NCBI GenBank assembly: GCA_037126765.1
Contig: JBBCBC010000001.1
Location: forward strand, 34,580,804-34,644,803
Length of the DNA stretch: 64,000 nt
Origin: Stenogyne calaminthoides
Lineage: Eukaryota; Streptophyta; Magnoliopsida; Lamiales; Lamiaceae
Direction: 5' to 3'
A program made the position numbers and the translations under genes. Under the pieces are notes generated by a model. It searched no databases. It was given only the letters and a program-made list of their open reading frames with translations, and was not told where the DNA came from. Position 1 is the stretch's first letter. Every line of letters begins with the position of its first letter. This document shows positions 9,438 through 20,716 of the stretch, in pieces.

Positions 9438-12400
9438 GTAAAGGAAAAGGGCACTGAGCTGAATGAAGACAACATAGCCCTGATGAGTGGAAATGAATTG
9501 GCTCCTGCTGCATGGTATCTGGACAGTGGATGTTCAAGACATATGATAGGATATAAGCAATTACTCACTGACTATGTTGAGCAAAAAGGACCTAAAATCA
9601 TATTTGGAGACAACTCCAAAGGACAGACTGAAGGATATGGAACTCTTGAAGTTGATTCTGTTCATATCCATGGTGTTTCATATGTGTCTGGTTTAAAGCA
9701 TAATTTGCTTTCTATCAGTCAATTCTGTGACAAATGATTCAGTGTTGAGTTCTCAAAGAACTTATGTTATGTGAAAGACAATGCCTCACAGAAAATTCTA
9801 CTGACTGGTACTAGAAAAGCAAATGTGTATCTTGCTGATTGGAAATTATCTCCTAAAGATACATGTTTGGTTGCAAAAAGTACTACTGATACCAGTTGGT
9901 TGTGGCACAAAAGGCTGAATCACTTAAACTTCAAAACCCTGAACAAACTTGCAAGATTAGCACTTGTGAGGGGGTTACCAAATGAAGTGTTCAGTAAAGA
10001 TCATGTATGTGATGCTTGTCAGAAAGGAAAGCAAATCAAAGCATCATTCAAAAGCAAAGTAGAAATCTCTACTGACAGAATATTACAACTATTGCATATG
10101 GATCTCTTTGGTCCAGTGACACCTGTAAGCACTAATGGTAGGAAATATAAACTTGTGGTAGTTGATGACTACTCTAGATACACATGGGTCATATTCTTAC
10201 TCAGTAAGAAAGAGACTCAGACAAAACTGCCTGAACTACTGAAAAGACTCAGTACTGAAAAGAATCTGAGTGTGGTCAAAATCAGATCAGATAAAGGAAC
10301 TGAATTTATCAATCATATTATATCTGATTATTGTGCAGCAAATAGAATAGCTCATGAAACATCAGCTGCAAGGACCCCACAACAAAATGGTATTGCTGAA
10401 AGAAGAAATAGGACTCTGAAAGAAGCTGCAAGAACAATGATTGTTGAAGCTGATATTCCTAAGAGATTTTGGGCTGAAGCTATCAACACTGCATGCTACT
10501 CTCAGAACAGATCCATGCTGACCAAGAATCAAGGAAAAACTCCTTATGAGCTGTGGAATGAAAGGAAGCCTCTTGTTTCTTTCTTTCGTGTGTTTGGTTG
10601 CAAGTGTTTCATACACAATAATGGTAAAGATCAGTTGAAAACTTTTGATAGCAAAGCTGATGAAGGGATATTCTTAGGATATTCTGAAGTCAGTAAAGCC
10701 TTCAGAGTTTACAACTGTAGGACTCTTATTGTGGAAGAAAAACCTCATGTTATTTTTGATGAATCTACTTGTGTTCAGAAGAAACAGGAACATGACTCAG
10801 GAGAACTGACCAAGAGAATCACCAGACTTAGCCTGAAAAAGAATGATAAAACATCCTCTGAACCTGAAAAGAAGAAGTCTATCACTTTCTATGAATGGAG
10901 CAAATCAGATTCAGACAAAGAAGTTCAGGATGGAAAAACTCAGGATGGTGAGACTCAGGATGGAAATTCTCCACTGAAGGAAAGCCAACACACTGAAGCT
11001 GACCAATTTGAACATACACCAGTTCAGACTCAGGTATGTAATGCCAATGAAGATGTGGTCACAACTGAGACAATCTCTGAATCTATCAACCAAGGGGGAA
11101 TAAATGTCTCTGACAATGTTCTGAATGGAATTTCCCCTGAGAAAGATGATTCCCTTTCTCCTTTTCTGTTGTTCCCTGAATTTGATGAATTACCTGAACC
11201 TAACATTTCTGATGTTGAGGATACTACTAAAGGGGGAACATCCAGGAGAAAATGGTTGGATAGTCATCCTACAAGTCAGATTGTGGGTGATCAATCAGAA
11301 GGTGTTAAAACAAGAAGGTTCCATGGAGAAAGTGCTTTGTTTTGCTGCTTCCTATCTGAAAAAGAACCTACTGAAATTGAAGAAGCTCTTCAACATTCTT
11401 TCTGGATTACTGCTATGCAAGAAGAGCTGAATCAGTTCACAAGAAATGAAGTTTGGGAGCTAGTGGACAGACCTAAGAGGCACAATGTGATTGGAACTAA
11501 GTGGGTGTTCAAGAACAAGAGAGATGAAAACAACAACATTGTGAGAAACAAGGCAAGGCTAGTTGCACAAGGTTATTCTCAAGAAGAAGGCTTGGATTAT
11601 GATGAAACCTTTGCACCTGTTGCAAGACTAGAAGCCATCAAATTGTTTCTTGCATATGCTGCCCACATGAAATTCACAGTCTATCAGATGGATGTGAAAA
11701 GTGCATTTCTGAATGGTGTGCTTAAGGAAGAGGTTTATGTGGAACAACCTCCAGGGTTTTGTTAGAGTGACCAAGTTTACAGGCTCAGGAAAGCTTTGTA
11801 TGGTCTTAAGCAAGCACCCAGAGCTGGTATGATACCCTTTCTCAGTTTCTTACTGACCATGGTTTTATCAAAGGAACTGTTGATAGAACTTTGTTCAGGA
11901 TAGAAGATGGAAAAGATATCTTACTAGTTCAGATTTATGTGGATGACATCATATTTGGATCTCCAAATCATCAGTTATGTGAAAAGTTTTCTACTCTGAT
12001 GAAAGGAAAGTTTGAGATGTCTATGATGGGGGAGATGAATTTCTTTTTTGGACTTCAGGTGAAACAAACTAAGGAAGGAATCTTCATTAATCAAGCAAAA
12101 TACACCAGAGATCTGATTGCTAAGTATGGTGTACAGAATTGCAATGCAGTTAGAATTCCCATGAATACTAACTACAAGATGGATCCTGATCCTGAAGGCA
12201 AATCAGTAAATCACACTGATTATAGAGGGATCATTGGATCATTGCTCTATCTCACTGCAAGTAGGCCTGATATAACATTTGCTGTTGGGATATGTGCAAG
12301 ATACCAAGTTAATCCTAGGCTAGTCACATGGAGGCTGCCAAGAAGATTCTGATATATCTTAAAGGCACTGCGAATAGAGGATTATGGTATTCAGCTGATG

Positions 12401-12882
12401 ATAATCTTGAATTAACTGGTTATTCAGATGCTGATTATGGAGGATGTAGAATTGACAAGAATTCTACCACAGGAACTTGTTAATTTCTTGGAAGTAAACT
12501 TATATCATGGTTTTCAAAGAAACAGACCTCAGTAGCAACCAGTACTACTGAAGCTGAATACATGGCCGCAGGAATCTGTTGTGCACAGATTCTTTGGCTC
12601 AAACAACAATTGAGGGATTATAAGATTATAGCCAATGAAGTACCTATATTTTGTGATAATAATAGTGCAATTGCTATTACACAAAATCCAGTATTGCACA
12701 CCAGATGTAAGCATGTTGATATCAGACATCACTTCATCAGAGATCATGTTGAAAAGAAGGACATCAGAATGTAGAAAATTCATACTGATAAACAAAGGGC
12801 TGATATCTTGACTAAACCTTTGGCTGAATCAAGATTTTAGGAATTATCAGTAGAATTAGGGATGTTGGATCCAGGTGAATGA
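9438..12882 (+). pseudogene. pol: Element B pro-pol
   Basis: This encodes the polyprotein for maturation, integration and reverse transcription. The protease motif is intact, with the DSG Asp at 9522-9524. The HHCC region and integrase follow in one long frame, with catalytic residues at 10101 (D), 10290 (D) and 10398 (E). The reverse transcriptase has YQMDVKSAFLNG near 11680 and YVDD at 11936-11947. RNase H includes YSDADYGG, TTEAEYMAAG, FCDNNSAI and KHVDIRHHF. Breaks are stops at 9735-9737, 11763-11765, 12481-12483, 12772-12774 and 12838-12840, and single-base deletions near 11825 and 12312. With both the protease and integrase active sites present, this is the best preserved pol in the window. 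Confidence 0.93.
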
Positions 12883-13478
12883 ATTTCACTGAAGGGAGAA
12901 GTCCTTCAGGTGCATGTAGTTATTCAGGGAAATAACCCAGGACAAAATTTTCTCAGGATGGAAACTGAGACTCAGGACGAAATTTTGTCAGGATCAATAT
13001 TCAGTAAGGTTTATGTTTTCAAATAATCCTAAAGTTATATTGATACATGCATTAAATTCAGTAGCATTTATTATACAAAGGTTTACTCAATAATCATTTG
13101 AAATAAATGACAAAAGGCCTGAACTTTTAAAGCGGGAATGTTTTGACTTGAAAAGACGAACAGTCGCCTCGATTTTTGAGAATCATCCATTTGTCAACCT
13201 ATAAACTGCTACTTACCTATTGTCCAGAAAAATAGCCAAAAATAGCCATACTCTCAATTTCTCCTCAAAATCTGGTTAAATCTCAACCATTCATCATATT
13301 TTCGAGATTTAATCACAGCCATTGATTTTTGTTTCCCAGATCATATATAAACCAAAATTTAGACCTCAATCATTTATTTCTCACATTTAAACGATCAAAA
13401 TTCCCAAAACCCTTAAACCTTCAAATCTTCAAAATTCCAAAAACCCTCGAATACCCTATCCAGAAATTGTCTTCAACA
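12883..13478 (+). promoter_or_regulatory. Element B pol-ORF3 spacer with internal promoter
   Basis: This 600-bp stretch holds no protein. It has a purine run (12890), AT-rich sequence, a GATTTAATCACA motif (about 13308) and a TATA box, TATATAA at 13344-13350, 129 bp before the ORF3 start codon. F has a TATA box at almost the same distance from its ORF3. An independent promoter for ORF3 is inferred. Confidence 0.6.
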
Positions 13479-14389
13479 ATGGAATTCCCAAGCTATGCCA
13501 TGATCAAGAATCTAGCGGAGACGGAGAAGCCCTACTTCGAGCATGTGGTGGCCATGATTGAAAACAAAGCTTCGCAGGTTGAGAAAAAGGCACCCAATAT
13601 GCTGCGAATGGCTAAGTTATCTCTTCTGGTAAGTAATATGCCAGAAAATGAACTTTCATTAGAAGTATTAAAGTAATATGGCAATTGAGTTTTGGATCAT
13701 ATGCAAAATCCAAGGCAGAAATAATTTGCACCAAAGAGGTGAAATTATCTCTTGATGAGATTAATGTCGTTTTTGAACTCAATAGTCGCGGAGAAGATCC
13801 AGCTCAATACATGTCCAGAAGAGAGCAAGAAATTCTTGACCGTTTTTCAGAATCAAAGGTGGAATTGAAGGGAGCTCTGCACAAACGGTGCTTGAAGCCA
13901 AAGTACAGGGTGTTAATCGATATTGTGGCAAAGTGCATGATGAGCACTTCTGGAAGTCTGGAGCAAGTGAACCGGAATAAGTTGAGGCTCATGGCTGCGA
14001 TAGAGGATTCTGCCTTTATGGACTTCAATTGGTTAAAGGTCTTGGTAGACTGCATTCTTCATCAGAATCAGAAGCTGAAGTTTGCAAAGGGTGCATTCAC
14101 CAAGAGTGGGAAGGTCCTATTCGGGACAAAGATCAGTTTCTTGATAGAAACTCTGCCCAGGAACAATTTGTTCTTGATGACTGGAGTTGAGTTTTCCTAG
14201 AATCGGGTCATGTTCAGGAAAAGCAAACCACAGAAGAAAAGGCCAGTTCCTTCAGGAAGTCAAGGCTCGATGGTTCAGGAGGAACCTGAAGAACAGGATG
14301 ACTCGAGCTCAGATCAGGATGATGTTGTTATTGCTAAGGTTGTCCAAAAACCTGAAAGGACAGCATCAGTAAAACAATCTGAGGCATCA
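13479..14389 (+). pseudogene. Element B ORF3, N-terminal part
   Basis: The third gene of the element starts at the ATG at 13479. The first 66 codons are open to a stop at 13674-13676. A second frame then carries the conserved domain (13685 onward: LSLDEINVVFEL, then LKPKYRVLIDIVAKCMM), which aligns with the ORF3 N-terminal domains of A, C and F. A stop lies at 14198-14200, followed by a basic stretch and an acidic Ser-rich stretch. The gene is cut by element C after codon 14387-14389 and resumes in the same frame at 30074. Function is unknown. The domain resembles, from memory, the Pfam 'putative plant transposon protein' family (Transposase_32). Confidence 0.75.
14385..14389 (+). repeat. Target-site duplication of element C (CATCA)
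   Basis: CATCA lies here and again at 30069-30073, directly outside the two ends of C. It is a perfect 5-bp duplication. Confidence 0.96.
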
Positions 14390-14877
14390 TGTAGGTCCTG
14401 AACGGGTTTTGTGAGGGTGGAAGTCTAGAGGGGAGGGGTGAATAGACTTCTAAAACTTTTCGTGCGGATCAGGTGTGAACTGCAGATTACCGGATCAAAG
14501 TGCGAGTGTATCAGTTTAGACTGATGTTCAATCTTACTGAGTGCCTGAGGGCAGATCAGTTTGATATCTGTCAGTTTAACTGAATGGTGCGGAAGCTTGT
14601 TTTTACCCGTGTGAAAAACCAGTTTTATCAATCAATCGATTATGAAGTCAGTTTTCAACCAGTTGACTAAGGTGTCAATCTGATCAGATCAGTTGCTTGG
14701 TGCAGACTGAGCTTAACTTAGAATATGTATGTTGTTTAAAACTCAGTTGAGTGACTTGTGTAAAGCAATAAGAAAGCAAGTAAAAGCACACAAGACTTTT
14801 TATAGTGGTTCAGACGAAACCCGTCCTACGTCCACTCTTCCCTTAACACATGGGAACCTTAACCTACTTTAACCTTT

Positions 14878-15120
14878 GGGACTTATATCCTTTTCAGGAT
14901 GGCCGAGATGTTTACCGAGTTCTCACTCTTACAAACTTAACCTCCTGGACTTATATCCTTTTCAGGATGGCCGAGATGTTTACCTAGTTCCCACTCAAGC
15001 TTAACCTACGGGACTTATATCCTTTTCAGGATGGCCGAGATGTTTATCGAGTTCCCACTCTACAAACGTAACCAGCGGGACTTATATCCTTAAAAGGGAT
15101 AGCCGAGATGTTTAATGAGT
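14878..15120 (-). repeat. Four-copy tandem repeat of about 66 bp in C 3' LTR
   Basis: Units containing ACTTATATCCTTTTCAGG and GCCGAGATGTTTA start near 14878, 14947, 15010 and 15077. The same four copies occur near 28738-28980 in the other LTR, so the array predates insertion. The LTRs of A and E lack it. Confidence 0.85.
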
Positions 15121-15395
15121 TCTCACTCTACAGACTTAACCTAACTTGCGTTTGGGTAAAGAATGTTTGAGGGTTCCAACTGGAAATCTATCCTGGTGCT
15201 TTAGGTAGCCAAAATGCTAGTGGATAGGATTTCTTGCTAAGAACTATGGGATGAACACTCTAAGAATAATCTTCAAATGTAGTGTTCTTCGAGTGGAGAT
15301 TGTGCTGTAGCTTTTAGCTTCTTTTGCGATGTCTCTGTGTTTGTTCTTGTGTTCTCACTTGTTGGTCCTTGTTCTTCAAAATGAAGGCCGATCCC

Positions 15396-15403
15396 ATTTT
15401 ATA
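15396..15403 (-). promoter_or_regulatory. Element C 3' LTR TATA box
   Basis: On the minus strand this reads TATAAAAT, in the sequence GGTCTATAAAATGGGATC. It corresponds to the TATA boxes of the A and E LTRs. Confidence 0.65.
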
Positions 15404-15837
15404 GACCTCAAAATCAAAGAGCCGTTGGAGAGCAATTTGAATTTCGGGCTATATTAGGTAGGTTGTAGGATATGATTGTGACGTGCTCCGATTATCGGTG
15501 TGGCAGTAGGCATCATTAGTGCCGTTTTTGTCCGCAGCGTCGTATCCCGCAATGTCAGCTCTTTTTGTACACGTGTCGCTTTCTTCTTGGCTTTGCGAGG
15601 CGGCACTCCAAAAATTTGTCCGTTAGACGATTCATATTCCTTTTGTAGAAGATTCGTCTTGTCTGGTGTATCTTTTTTATTGTCACCAGGTGTGAGCTGA
15701 CTTGATCAAGTAACTGATCAGTCTACCTTGTTGAGTCTTCAGTTGCACATTGTCTTAGCTTCAATATGCAGACTCTACTGAATGTAGGTCTTCAGGTTTT
15801 TTGATCTTCAGGTGTCTCTGAGCCTCAGTGTATTCAG

Positions 15838-15970
15838 TCGTACTGAGTCTTCAGGTTTGATGCTGAGTCTTCAGGTTTATCTGAGTCTTCAGGTTCATCT
15901 GAGTCTTCAGTGTTTATCTGAGTCTTCAGGTTCATCTGAGTCTTCAGGTTCATCTGAGTCTTCAGTGTCT
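15838..15970 (-). repeat. 18-bp tandem repeat (CTGAAGACTC core) in C 3' LTR
   Basis: TCTGAGTCTTCAGGTTCA-like units are repeated about seven times. On the element's sense strand the core is CTGAAGACTC. The partner LTR (about 29700-29790) has about two fewer copies. The cluster lies about 430-570 bp upstream of the LTR TATA box. Confidence 0.85.
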
Positions 15971-16246
15971 TCTTGTCTTCACCTGATCTTCTGACTTCTT
16001 GTCTTCTGATTTGCGCTTAGTCTTCTGATCATCTGACCTTATCTGGGTCATCTGATGCTTCGACCTAACCTATACATATTGAGTTCCCCCTCAATATGTG
16101 ACCTATCTTTTACATCAGCTATCTATACATTTCAGCTGGTCATCTTATTCTGATTCTAAGTCATCAGTCAGCTAACAGTTCTGACTGGTCCTATTACAAC
16201 CTGTTTTGGAACTTCCATCAAAACTAAGTTACAGATTTCCCAACAA

Positions 16247-16259
16247 TTTCCCCCTTTTT
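16247..16259 (-). other. Element C polypurine tract
   Basis: On the minus strand this is AAAAAGGGGGAAA, directly before the 3' LTR. It is the plus-strand primer. Confidence 0.9.
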
Positions 16260-16462
16260 GATGGAACCAAAACACTTAACCATACTTAATCAGAAAAGCA
16301 GATACCATGAATGGAAATGTAGATGATGCAAACAGTACATACCTCAGAAGACAATGAGATGTTGTCTTAGAATCGGTGAGATGGAAAATTTCATTCAGAT
16401 AGGTGTGTGCATTGTAGAATACATGAAAAGCGTACCTATCATCTGATTCCAAGTTGTCTTCT

Positions 16463-19400
16463 TCAGGTGTACTTGAACATTTGCAGTTCTTTGGGGATGC
16501 CAAACATCTTGTACATCCTTTGCATTAGTTTGTCCAGCTCTTCTTTTCTATGGATTCCTCCTTTTTCAGCAAGTCCATGGTAGATATTCTTGAATTTAAC
16601 AGGATCTAGCTTGTTGTCTGGACGCAAAGGTGGAAGGAGTGGTTCAAAGGGTGGAGCTTCTGGTATTAGTGACATGATCTTGCCTTCATTCATCACTGTC
16701 TGGTAGAAGTCTGGATACTTTGTTTCTAGCCAGTTCCGGAATTCATCATCATTTTCAGTCTGATCTTGATGAATTGGAATCTTCTCTAGGATGTAGACGT
16801 CACATAACCATTCTCCTCTGATTTGATCCCATTCTGGAAGCAAATCTTGTCGTGCACAGAGGATGCCTTTAACAGGTGCCGGAAGGGCATTCTTCTCCCA
16901 AGCAATCTCCTCTTCTGCAGCTTCGTTCTTCCTTTTCCTTCGGATGTAAGCGATGTTCAATCCCTTAGCCTCTGCTAACTTCTGCTTCTTGATTGCGGCC
17001 CCTCTTATTCTCAGTCTTGTCTGCTCTTGAACTTGTTCAGGAGTCATCTGGATTTTGGTGGAGAATAGCTGGCCTTGTCTCTGATCTTCCGCATTTGCTT
17101 TCATCATCTTGCCTTTGCCTTTCTTCCTCCTCAGAATCTGCTCAGGTTCATCTTGTTCGTCTTCTTCAGCTAATTTCTTAGCGAGTTCAAGGCTCTTGGC
17201 CTGATCATCAGCTTCCATTCTTTTCTGAACGAACAAAGAGAAGTCTTAAATCTTGTCGACTCTGGCAGTGACCTCTGAAAGAGCACTTTTCTGCTTAGCG
17301 ATCTCTTTACTGTGTTGCTCCATAGTTTCTTTCATTTCAGCAACAAGATCGGTAGATGGAGTGGCTGGCAAGTCAGATACAGTGGTTTTTGGTAGAGATG
17401 AAAATTTTACCAACTGTGTCTGAGTCTGTTTTTCTTCCTTCTCTTTGTTCTCTTTTTCTTGAGTCTGTTTTTCTGTATTCTCTTTTCCTTCAGACTCTTT
17501 TCCAGACTCTTTTCCTTCCCCCTTTTTGGTTGCATCAAAGAGGTTGGACATCTTGCGGTTCAGAGTTGTTAATTGCAGTGAGATCTCCTCTCTGAGTTCC
17601 TCGAAAACAAGAGGAGTGATCTGAACGGTGGCAGAAGGTGCAGGTGCGTAGAAGCGTCTGAGAGCAGTTTCGATTTCCTGTCTTGCTCGTTCTGTAGAAG
17701 CTAGAAAATGTTTCCAACCCATATCCAAGTGGTTGTTGGTCTTGTCCAAGGATGCCCAGACACTCTCCAAAAGTACCTGTGTCTGATTGAGCATCTCTGT
17801 CTGAACTGAGAGTTTGTCAGATTGGAGTTTGAGCTTCTCAGCAAGAGGATATACTAGTTGCTTACTTCAGCAAGGATGGCATTGTGCATCCCAACTGTGT
17901 GACTTCGTTCCTTGTCAACTAGTTTTGCTTGCTCATCTTCAAATCGCTTCATTAGATCTGCCGTGAGCGCTGCAAATTTATCTTCAAATGCAGTCTTGAT
18001 CCCATCCTGAATCTTCTGAGTATGATGATCTAGGGTATCAGAGCTCATCGTAGCAGTCTGTTCAGATGTTGAAGCCTTGCCAAATCGGGTCTCATCTGCA
18101 ACACCCATTCTTGGTTCATCGGCAGCTCCCTCATGATCTGTAGGAGGTTGAACGGTTTCCTCCCTGTTATCAGCAATTCTTAACCTTTCGTGAATCAGCC
18201 ATCTGATATCATCGTCTGATGCCAATTCAACAGCACTTTCAATCCCAGCATTGTGTAGACATTTCAACTCCAAGACTACAAAGAAATCTGATCCCAGAGT
18301 TGTCATTAGAATCAGAAATTCTTCAATGCTCTTCAGTCTTATATCCCTCCAGAACACTATTTCTTCTATATGTTGCTGGATGCCAGGATGTTGATCCAAT
18401 TCAGGGCATAGATCCAGCAGATACTCTTTGATCTGTTGCTTCATTATCCTTATGATGGGGCTCTCTGGAGCAGGTGAAGCAAGTAATGTTCTGGTGTTGA
18501 AGGGATTATGAGAGATGGACACACGTTCGTCGGATCTCTCAGGTTCTTGAGACTGGATCGGGGATTGGGATGTTTGTAGTTCAGGTTCGTTTTCAGCGTG
18601 TTGAGGGTGTTCAGTTTCCTGAACTGGTTCATTGATTGGTGGTGTGGGAGATGTTGTTCTGATAGGAGAGGGTGAGGGTGAGAAGGTTTTGTGGGGAGGT
18701 GATGATGATTTTTTAGGAGAGGGTGATGGTGATTTGGAAGTGGGCGTTGGCGATCTTGCTCTCTGGAAGATCTTGGTGAGAGGCAGAGAATCAGATGGTG
18801 ATTCTTCCTCAGGTTGCTCCACTTCTGTCCCTCCGACAGATTTCTCTCCTTCTGCTTAGGTCATCTGCTCTTCCCTTACTTCTCTGATAGTTGGCTCAGA
18901 GCGGACTGTTGTCTCCTCTTCTGATTCTTCTAGCATCAGATCCTTTGTTCTGCTGACTTGCTGGGCAGAACTTGGAGCAGTTTTCAGAGGAGATGAGACT
19001 CTCTTCTGACGTTTCCGCTGAGCATCTGGTTTCTTGGCAAGATCCTTCCTCTACATCCTCTTCTCTTGAACGGCCTTTTCCTGCACTTCAGACGATGCAG
19101 TTGCCTTATCTTTTCCTTTCTTTTCTCCCTTGGGTTTGGGCACATAAGGAGTTTGATCCTCATCAGCTTGTCCAGGTAGGGACGCATCTTTGCCCAATAT
19201 GGCCTTGTGCTTTGCTTGGTAAATCTTCTCTCCATTCTCGTTCCATTCATAATTCTGTGGTAGTTTATCTGACAGAATGATAGAGATTTTGTGTATGAAT
19301 GAGCACTTCGAAGATAAGCACACTTCATTGCTCTGGGTCAGCTCGAACTTCCCGGAGTCTTTTCTCAGTCTTGCTTTGACCATACCCAACCAATCAATGT

Positions 19401-19968
19401 CTGAAGCTTTCTTGATTATTGCAGTCATGACACTTATCTTGTATGAAGTGACCGCATCAAGGCTGTAAGTTGAGCACATGATCACCTTCTGAACAATCTC
19501 AAGAAGAAGGCGATACTTTCTTTTCAGATAGGAGGCTTTGACGTTCGTCGTGATCTCCTTGTTTACTGGTCTCAACAGCTCGGCTTCAAGAAATTCCTTT
19601 TCTCCTACAGCAGTCGTGTAGGACTCTGGATTGATGCTTCCTCGAGTTAGGCCGAATATCCTCTGTAGATCGTCATTCGTCACTCGAACTTCCATTCCGC
19701 CAACGGAAGAAATCAGGTCAGCATCATTGTCTTCATCCCTCTGCAGATTGTAAAGAAACTCCAGGGCTTCATGGGTGTGAACGATGTTCTGATGAGTAGA
19801 GCAATATCGTTCAAGTCCACACTCTCGAAGGCACTTTAGAATTTCCAGCGATTCCGGATCTGAGGTGATGTTGAAGACTACGTACTTTTCATCAATGATG
19901 TCTTTCTTTATCGATGCAAAGTTGCAGTACTTTTTCCCTTGGCCCGGTCTTGAAACAAGATGTGTCAT
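16463..19968 (-). pseudogene. Element C ORF3, best preserved copy of the third gene
   Basis: The protein would be about 1,170 residues. The start chosen is ATG at 19968-19966 (MTHLVSRPGQGKK), just after a candidate intron end and matching the start in A. Residues 1 to about 250 form the conserved domain (RVTNDDLQRIFGL, then LKRKYRLLLEIVQKVIM). A basic stretch and a Ser/Pro-rich linker (SPSPSPKK type) follow, then a helical domain (LCPELDQHPGIQQHIEEI; about 18450-18200), a long charged coiled-coil region (about 18060-17250) and a C-terminal domain ending near FGIPKELQMFKYT. One frame covers 19968-17854 with stops at 19051-19053 and about 18857. A second covers 17794-16463, with a stop at about 17240. 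I see no signal peptide or membrane segment. Function is unknown. Confidence 0.8.
17513..17528 (-). other. Internal polypurine tract inside C ORF3
   Basis: On the minus strand it reads ACCAAAAAGGGGGAAGG, nearly the same as the real polypurine tract, about 1.27 kb upstream of the 3' LTR. A and B carry a similar tract within ORF3 (38901 and 31619). It may be an extra plus-strand primer, or just the codons for TKKGE. Confidence 0.45.
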
Positions 19969-19970
19969 TT

Positions 19971-20154
19971 CTGTACAATATGCAAATTGATGTTTAGTTT
20001 GAGTAAGATATTTCAATAAATTCAGTCAAACTAGCAATTTCAGCATCAATTTAGCAAGTAAGCGTTTAGATCAAATAAAATATTACAAAGTCACAACTTG
20101 TAAACCTAGGTACCATAGAGAAATTGAGATCATGCAATTAAAACAAGAAATTAC
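19971..20154 (-). other. Candidate 5'-UTR intron of C ORF3 (184 bp)
   Basis: On the minus strand, ACTG then GTAATTTC opens it and TTGTACAG closes it, two bases before the ORF3 ATG. It is AT-rich. A has a GT...AG segment of 202 bp at the same place with the similar donor CTG/GTAAT. Splicing is inferred. Confidence 0.55.
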
Positions 20155-20301
20155 CAGTAGTTGATTCGAAAGATTTAGAAAATCGAAAGAGTAGAATCAA
20201 AAGATTTTGAAGGTAATTCTCTGAAGATTTTAAAACATATGATATTTTAAGAGCTTTGAGAAGACGAAGTAGTGGAAAGCGGTTTTCTGAGAAAGATTTG
20301 G

Positions 20302-20309
20302 ATTTTATA
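20302..20309 (-). promoter_or_regulatory. TATA box of C ORF3
   Basis: On the minus strand this is TATAAAAT, about 150 bp before the intron donor. The sequence 180-390 bp upstream (20481-20693) matches the region upstream of A's ORF3 TATA box, including ATGACGCA and TTTAATGCGGAC. Confidence 0.6.
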
Positions 20310-20480
20310 GAATACGAGGGAAAACCATTTTGCACAACTTTCCAAAGTACTCAAGTATCCGTGTTTTGAAATCGGTGGCTGAGATTAGTCGGCCAAAAAG
20401 TATTTTGATCACACGGTTGAGAAAAGTAGTCTTCTCATTTTCCGGACTCGAAAAATCGCAATAAAATGTTTTGAAAACAT

Positions 20481-20693
20481 TTTCCCAAGTCCGCATTAAA
20501 AGCTTTGCAGAGCATGCGTCATGAACAATGTAAAATAAATCAATTAAAATAAATAACGCATATAAGGTATTCAGAAAGAGATAAATAAGAGAGCGTATCT
20601 GACTGATTGATATTGTAATCAATCAGTTACCACGGTGATCTGATCTGGTACTTTGTTGACTTATCTGATGGTTGCCTTATGCATTTCCCAACA
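20481..20693 (-). promoter_or_regulatory. Conserved upstream region of C ORF3
   Basis: It shares blocks with A 35838-36058: TGTTGGGAAAT at its upstream end, CATGACGCATG..CTGCAAA, and TTTAATGCGGACTTGGG. Conservation outside any protein supports a regulatory role. The 11-mer TGTTGGGAAAT is the same as the start of family 1 LTRs. Confidence 0.5.
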
Positions 20694-20716
20694 ATATCTC
20701 ACTTATCTGATCAGAT

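Larger units (their letters stand above)
14390..16245 (-). repeat. Element C 3' LTR (1856 bp)
   Basis: On the minus strand it starts TGTTGGGAAATC and ends GGACCTACA. It matches 28252-30068 closely but is 39 bp longer, mainly through extra copies of an 18-bp repeat at about 15838-15970. Confidence 0.96.

Noticed and set aside
13629..13714. Candidate 86-nt intron (CTG/GTAAGT ... CCAAG) in B's ORF3 that would restore the frame
   Set aside because: The acceptor AAG is weak, F has no clear matching donor, and a simple deletion explains the frame change as well.
15838..15970. Regular 18-bp repeats that could suggest a CRISPR array
   Set aside because: There are no unique spacers, the units are directly adjacent and imperfect, and they lie in an LTR of a plant element.
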